64,000 bases of DNA, taken from positions 57,858,833 through 57,922,832 of the forward strand of contig NC_052613.1 of assembly GCF_016545825.1 (NCBI RefSeq). The letters are read 5' to 3'. The position numbers and the translations under genes are program-made. This DNA is from Eucalyptus grandis. Taxonomy: Eukaryota; Streptophyta; Magnoliopsida; Myrtales; Myrtaceae. This document shows, one piece after another, positions 60,198-64,000 of this stretch. Every line of letters starts with the position of its first letter. Position 1 is the stretch's first letter. The notes beneath the pieces were generated by a model. That model had not been told where the DNA came from. It saw only the letters and a list, made by a program, of their open reading frames with translations, and ran no database searches.

Positions 60198-62883
60198 GGG
60201 TCAATCATAAGAGAACAACCAAGAGTTATGGCGAAGCAAAGTGATAAACCAAGACTTTCAAGGACGCTTTCTATCCACAAGTGCTCTGTTCATGTAGATA
60301 AACCACAAACTCAGCAAGACAAAGACTTTACTGGACAGCATGTACTTTTTTGTCTAGAAAGTGAAGCTGAAGCGAAAGAGAGCAATTGAAAAAAGACAAC
60401 ACAATGCAATTGGGCATTGTTGCTCCACTTTTCACATTCCTCCTCTTCCATCCCTACGAGAATGCCTTTGTTTTTCCAGTACTAGGAGAATATCGCCACA
60501 CGTTTTAGGCCATGCTTAAAATTGACGGTTACTATAATTTTCATCCAACTCTTTTATCGTGCTTAATTGTACTGTGATTTTTTCGTTCAATAATATCTTT
60601 TGTACTTCTCTATTAGAATTATGTCTACATTTTCATGTATCTTTTCAAATTTATGTTCAATAAAAAAAGAAAAAAATCAAAGAAAAAATATATAGAAAAA
60701 ACAACTAGAACTTAAGAAAGGGGAAAAAAAGAAGCAAGAATGATGTTATTCTTGAAGCGATTTAAGAGTTAAGAATAATGATATCGAAAGTGCCTAACCT
60801 ATTTTTTAGTTTGCGATTGAGTACCTGAACTCTTTTTGTTTTTTTTTTTTTTTCAATCAAGAACCTCAATTTTTCGAATTTGGCTCAATTTGAGGTATCA
60901 ATTAAATAAATTGACATGTTTTGTAATTTTGCTGACATGACTCGTTTACTCAGCAAAAGTTAAAAATAATAATTGACGTGGCTACTTACCCTTTGATGAG
61001 GAGAGAGAAAGTGTGTTGACTTAGATGATATTAGCATCTAATATATCTTGATTGACATGGCAGCATATCAAAGTTTAGGTTTGAATTAGCGGTCATACAA
61101 TAAATTTATGAATTTTTTAGATAATTTTTCGTAAAGTCATATTCATACAGTAGTAATGATGCTTTCTTGGGACAAGGCTATAGCACTTTGTCATCCATTT
61201 AATTTTGGGTGCATTTCAGGCGCACGTCAGTCAGAGGAATCAAAATAAAATACTGTTTCCCCACAAGTGCTTGTTTGGTAATATTAAGAGAATTTCTCCA
61301 AAGACTTCATGGATACCATGTGCTTTTTTTTTTTTAGAGAGTGAAGCTAAAGAGAAAAAAGAGGTAATGGGAAAGAAAATTCAATAAATTCCAGAAAGAC
61401 CAAGACTTAGCAGGACACAAATTGAAGTTTGTTGCTTCGCTTTTCACATCCCTTCTCATGCATCCATGAGAACGTCACTTCTCATGGTTTACTATGTACC
61501 CATCATCCTCTCAGATGTGGTTCGGCACTGCTAGCTAAGGGTAATTACTGTTGCTCCGCCAATGATTGTCGATGGGGAGATTTTACTTCGTTTTCTCTTT
61601 CTTTCTGATTTCTTCATTCAAAATGAAATTTGCACCCTGTGGTATAGTAAGCAAGAAAAAGCATATTTGGACATAAAATGCAAAGTAATTTCTTATGATT
61701 ATCTTGACAGAGTAAGTACATAAGATATATCCAAATGTTTGTCGGGGAAGATCAGTTAAGGTGGATTGCATAGATCAAATGCACAAGAAAATAATTGCAC
61801 TTAGACATCTAATCAGTGGGAACGTATTACACACACTTCCATACATCATGTGCGAGTTGTCCAATATTCACATACGTGACACCTGCACCTGTTGCACAAC
61901 GTCCATGATTTAATTGAGATTTAGTTCCTCCACATTGGCGCAGTTTGTTAACATTTTATTCCCAGGGACTGTGCTTCATGTTGTGAAACATTTGAAATGT
62001 CGAGGTAATCGATTGAACGGAAAAAAAAAAAAACTTTAGATACTTAATTGCCAGCATATTGGTAAGAAATTTCATGCACCTCATTATCTGGTTTTATTCA
62101 AGTCAATTTGATTTTCTTTAGGAAGCCACACATATAGAAAGTCTTTTTTTTTTTTTGGTCCAAAGATATAGAATGAAATTGATAAGGCTCCTTTTATGGA
62201 GTTTTTGCTTCAACCACTCCCATGCGAAATCGAATAAGCGCCTCCTCTTAAATGTCTTTTTATTTTCCTTATTTAGCCAGATCCCAAATGCTTGAAATAA
62301 GGCGCAATCAAATTGTATGTTTTTTTTTCTTTTATAAGCCAAAAAATATTCTCTGATTTTCTTTGTCATGTATTACTACTAGGGGATTATAAATGATAGT
62401 TGTAAAGTTATATTCACATGTCAAAAGCATTGAAGATGGGACGAGGCTATAGCACTCTGTCATTCATTTAATTTTGGTGATTTTCACTGGCTATGTGGTG
62501 AGTCTTGTATTTGGTTTTTTTTTTTTAAAAAACTTTTAATAGTCAATTAAAATCGACATTGCTTGTACTTGAGGCCTCTACGGACCAAATTAGATTAGTG
62601 CATTTGACAATGTTATTTTCTTGTTGGTAATTATATTTGGTGCAAGTATGCCAAGTTCTAAGGTTTAAGTAATATTTGGAAACAATCAACCATAGAAAAC
62701 AGTTCATTTTATTCTAATTCCTAAGTTTTTGATTATATGTAATCTGAAAATATGTGTGCAATGTCTTCGTATGTGCGTAGCACGTGTGTGAACATTAGTG
62801 TTCTAATATAATTTCATATTTCATAACTAATTGACCTGATTAAGTGGGTTCTTATCTAAATAGATCTTAGACTAAATCATCTG
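60198..62883. repeat. CNL upstream modules, third and fourth copies
   Basis: TTGTCTAGAAAGTGAAGCTG at 60350, CCACAAGTGCTCTGTTC at 60276, TAGAGAGTGAAGCTAAAG at 61334, CCACAAGTGCTTGTTTGG at 61261, GACAAGGCTATAGCACT at 61172 and GACGAGGCTATAGCACTCTG at 62441. Bases 62590-62883 match 58430-58705. Short open frames here (for example 61205-61387) are not conserved between modules and are not called as genes. Confidence 0.6.
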
Positions 62884-62893
62884 TTTTTTAAAC

Positions 62894-63699
62894 GAGGTAC
62901 AGACACCTAGAGTGCCAAAATTTGGCACGGAGGGACACTTAAGTGCCAAAAATTTGAAAAGTGACACTTAAGTGCTAAAATTGGAGCAAAATGGATCACT
63001 TAAGTGCCACTCCGCCAAAATCTGGCCAAAATGCTGACGTAGCAATTTTTCGATGAAGCAAGCGCAAAACGGCGTTGTTTTGTATGTTGATGTGGCCAAA
63101 ACAACGCCGTTTTGTGCTTTGACGTGGTATAAAAATTAATATAAAAATTAATTAAATTAAATTAAATTAAATTTATTTAAAACATTTTTAAAATAAAATT
63201 ATAATATAAAAATAAAAAATAAAAAATAAAAAAGGAAAAAGGGGGGAACCAGCGAGGGCCCTACCCTCGCCCGCCTCCCTACCGCCAGGGCCCGGTGACC
63301 TCGGCTGACCCTCCCCCTCCGCCGCCAACCCTTCCGGTGGCGGCAACGGGCAGAGCCCTTGTCGATTCCCCCCCCTTTTTCCCTTTTTTTTTTTTAAAAA
63401 AAAAAAATTAGTTTTAATTTTTAATATTATAATTTTATTTTTAAATGTTTTAAATTAAAATTTATATTAATTTTTTACCACGTCAACGTAAAATAGCATT
63501 GTTTTGGCCATGTCGGCATGCAAAACGACGTTGTTTTGCGCTTGTTTTCTTTGGAAAATTGCCATGTCAGCATTTTGGCCGGAATGGCACTTAAATGATC
63601 TATTTTCTTGATTTTGGCATTTAAGTATCACTTTCTAAAATTTTGGCACTTAAGTGTCCGTCCGTACCAAGTTTTGGCACTTGCGTTGTACTTACCCCC
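62894..63699. mobile_element. Mutator-type MITE with 10-base target duplication
   Basis: 806 bases flanked by an exact ttttttaaac duplication (62884-62893 and 63700-63709). The arms are inverted repeats of about 230 bases sharing GGACACTTAAGTGCCAAAA. Within the left arm a perfect 18-base inverted pair (63065-63082 and 63097-63114, CAAAACGGCGTTGTTTTG and its complement, 14-base loop) can form a hairpin; the right arm has a worn equivalent. AT-rich tracts surround a GC-rich core (63240-63370). The uninterrupted site survives at 58700-58725 in the sister module, which reads CTGTTTTTTCAATTAATAAC with no insert. No transposase. Confidence 0.88.
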
Positions 63700-63709
63700 T
63701 TTTTTAAAC

Positions 63710-64000
63710 TAATAACTTTTAGGAAAGGGAAAGTAAATAATTGATAGGGCTCATCGAGGAGGACTAACCAACTTTATATATATAAGTACAAATGCTACGC
63801 ATCGGCTTATAATCAGTGTGTACGTATTTTTAAATTGAAATTTTCAATTTAGGAACTCATGAGAAACAGTAGAAATTATCTACAACTTATTGAATTTTTT
63901 CTCTCTTTTTGCTTAGTTCTATCTTCTTTAAAGTAGAAGTGAGCTAATGGAAAGAGTAAACTATTTAGCCCAAGAAGACCAAGACTTTATTTTTTCCTTT
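63710..64000. repeat. Continuation of the CNL upstream module after the MITE
   Basis: Resumes the 58710-58905 homology (TAATAACTTTTAGGAAAGGG, then GTGAGCTAATGGAAAGAG at 63937 and AAGAAGACCAAGACTTTA). Runs off the window end. Confidence 0.6.

Noticed and set aside
1..64000. CRISPR arrays, prophage, restriction-modification or other prokaryotic defence systems
   Set aside because: No spacer-repeat structure and no bacterial gene layout; introns and retroelements show this is plant nuclear DNA.
1..64000. tRNA or rRNA genes
   Set aside because: I saw no convincing A-box/B-box pair or rRNA core sequence on reading; a covariance-model scan would be decisive.

Overview
This is a plant nuclear window, almost certainly eudicot: plant-only families (PORR, YGL/LRDR aluminium-induced proteins, CC-NBS-LRR), GT-AG introns, AT-rich intergenic DNA, and copia, LINE, LTR and MITE elements. 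The GC-rich-core inverted-repeat elements and long LTR-like blocks fit Myrtaceae such as Eucalyptus; that is an impression, not a demonstration. I found no intact protein-coding gene. Every recognisable host gene is a fragment or carries frameshifts and stops. No rRNA, tRNA, CRISPR array or prokaryote-type operon was recognised. Layout. 1-2.5 kb: decayed PORR gene (minus strand). 3.28-4.05 kb: long-TIR Mutator-type MITE. 5.0-7.7 kb: nearly full-length DMC1 recombinase pseudogene. 8.1-9.3 kb: second PORR relic, joined directly to a second DMC1 relic (9.3-10.7 kb). 11.2-12.1 kb: YGL/LRDR (TSJT1-like) pseudogene. 13.0-13.4 kb: ABCF1 fragment. 14.15-24.5 kb: two damaged copia elements, the second apparently containing a LINE. 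26.7-27.1 kb: first exon of an LRR-kinase-like gene. 29.9-30.6 kb: Harbinger-like MITE. 31.5-32.05 kb: coiled-coil gene relic. 32.7-35.7 kb: ~3-kb solo-LTR-like element with a perfect target duplication. 37.1-40.3 kb: second LTR-like block with minisatellite and ATG-repeat arrays. 40.5-44.8 kb: chimeric DMC1 locus plus a fourth DMC1 scrap. 45.4-50.4 kb: two more TSJT1-like pseudogenes around an ABCF1 pseudogene. 51.5-55.6 kb: CC-NBS-LRR pseudogene that keeps a 1011-codon open frame. 55.6-64 kb: degenerate tandem copies of the CC-NBS-LRR upstream region, interrupted by a Mutator-type MITE whose pre-insertion site survives in a sister repeat. The unifying theme is segmental duplication. A unit [DMC1 - TSJT1-like - ABCF1 - NBS-LRR flank] occurs at about 9.3-17.2 kb and again, expanded and shuffled, at about 42-55 kb. 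A [DMC1 tail - PORR] unit occurs at 0-2.5 and 8.1-9.3 kb. The same minus-strand TSJT1/ABCF1 and plus-strand DMC1 orientation in both blocks implies one ancestral neighbourhood, copied and left to decay beside a resistance-gene locus.
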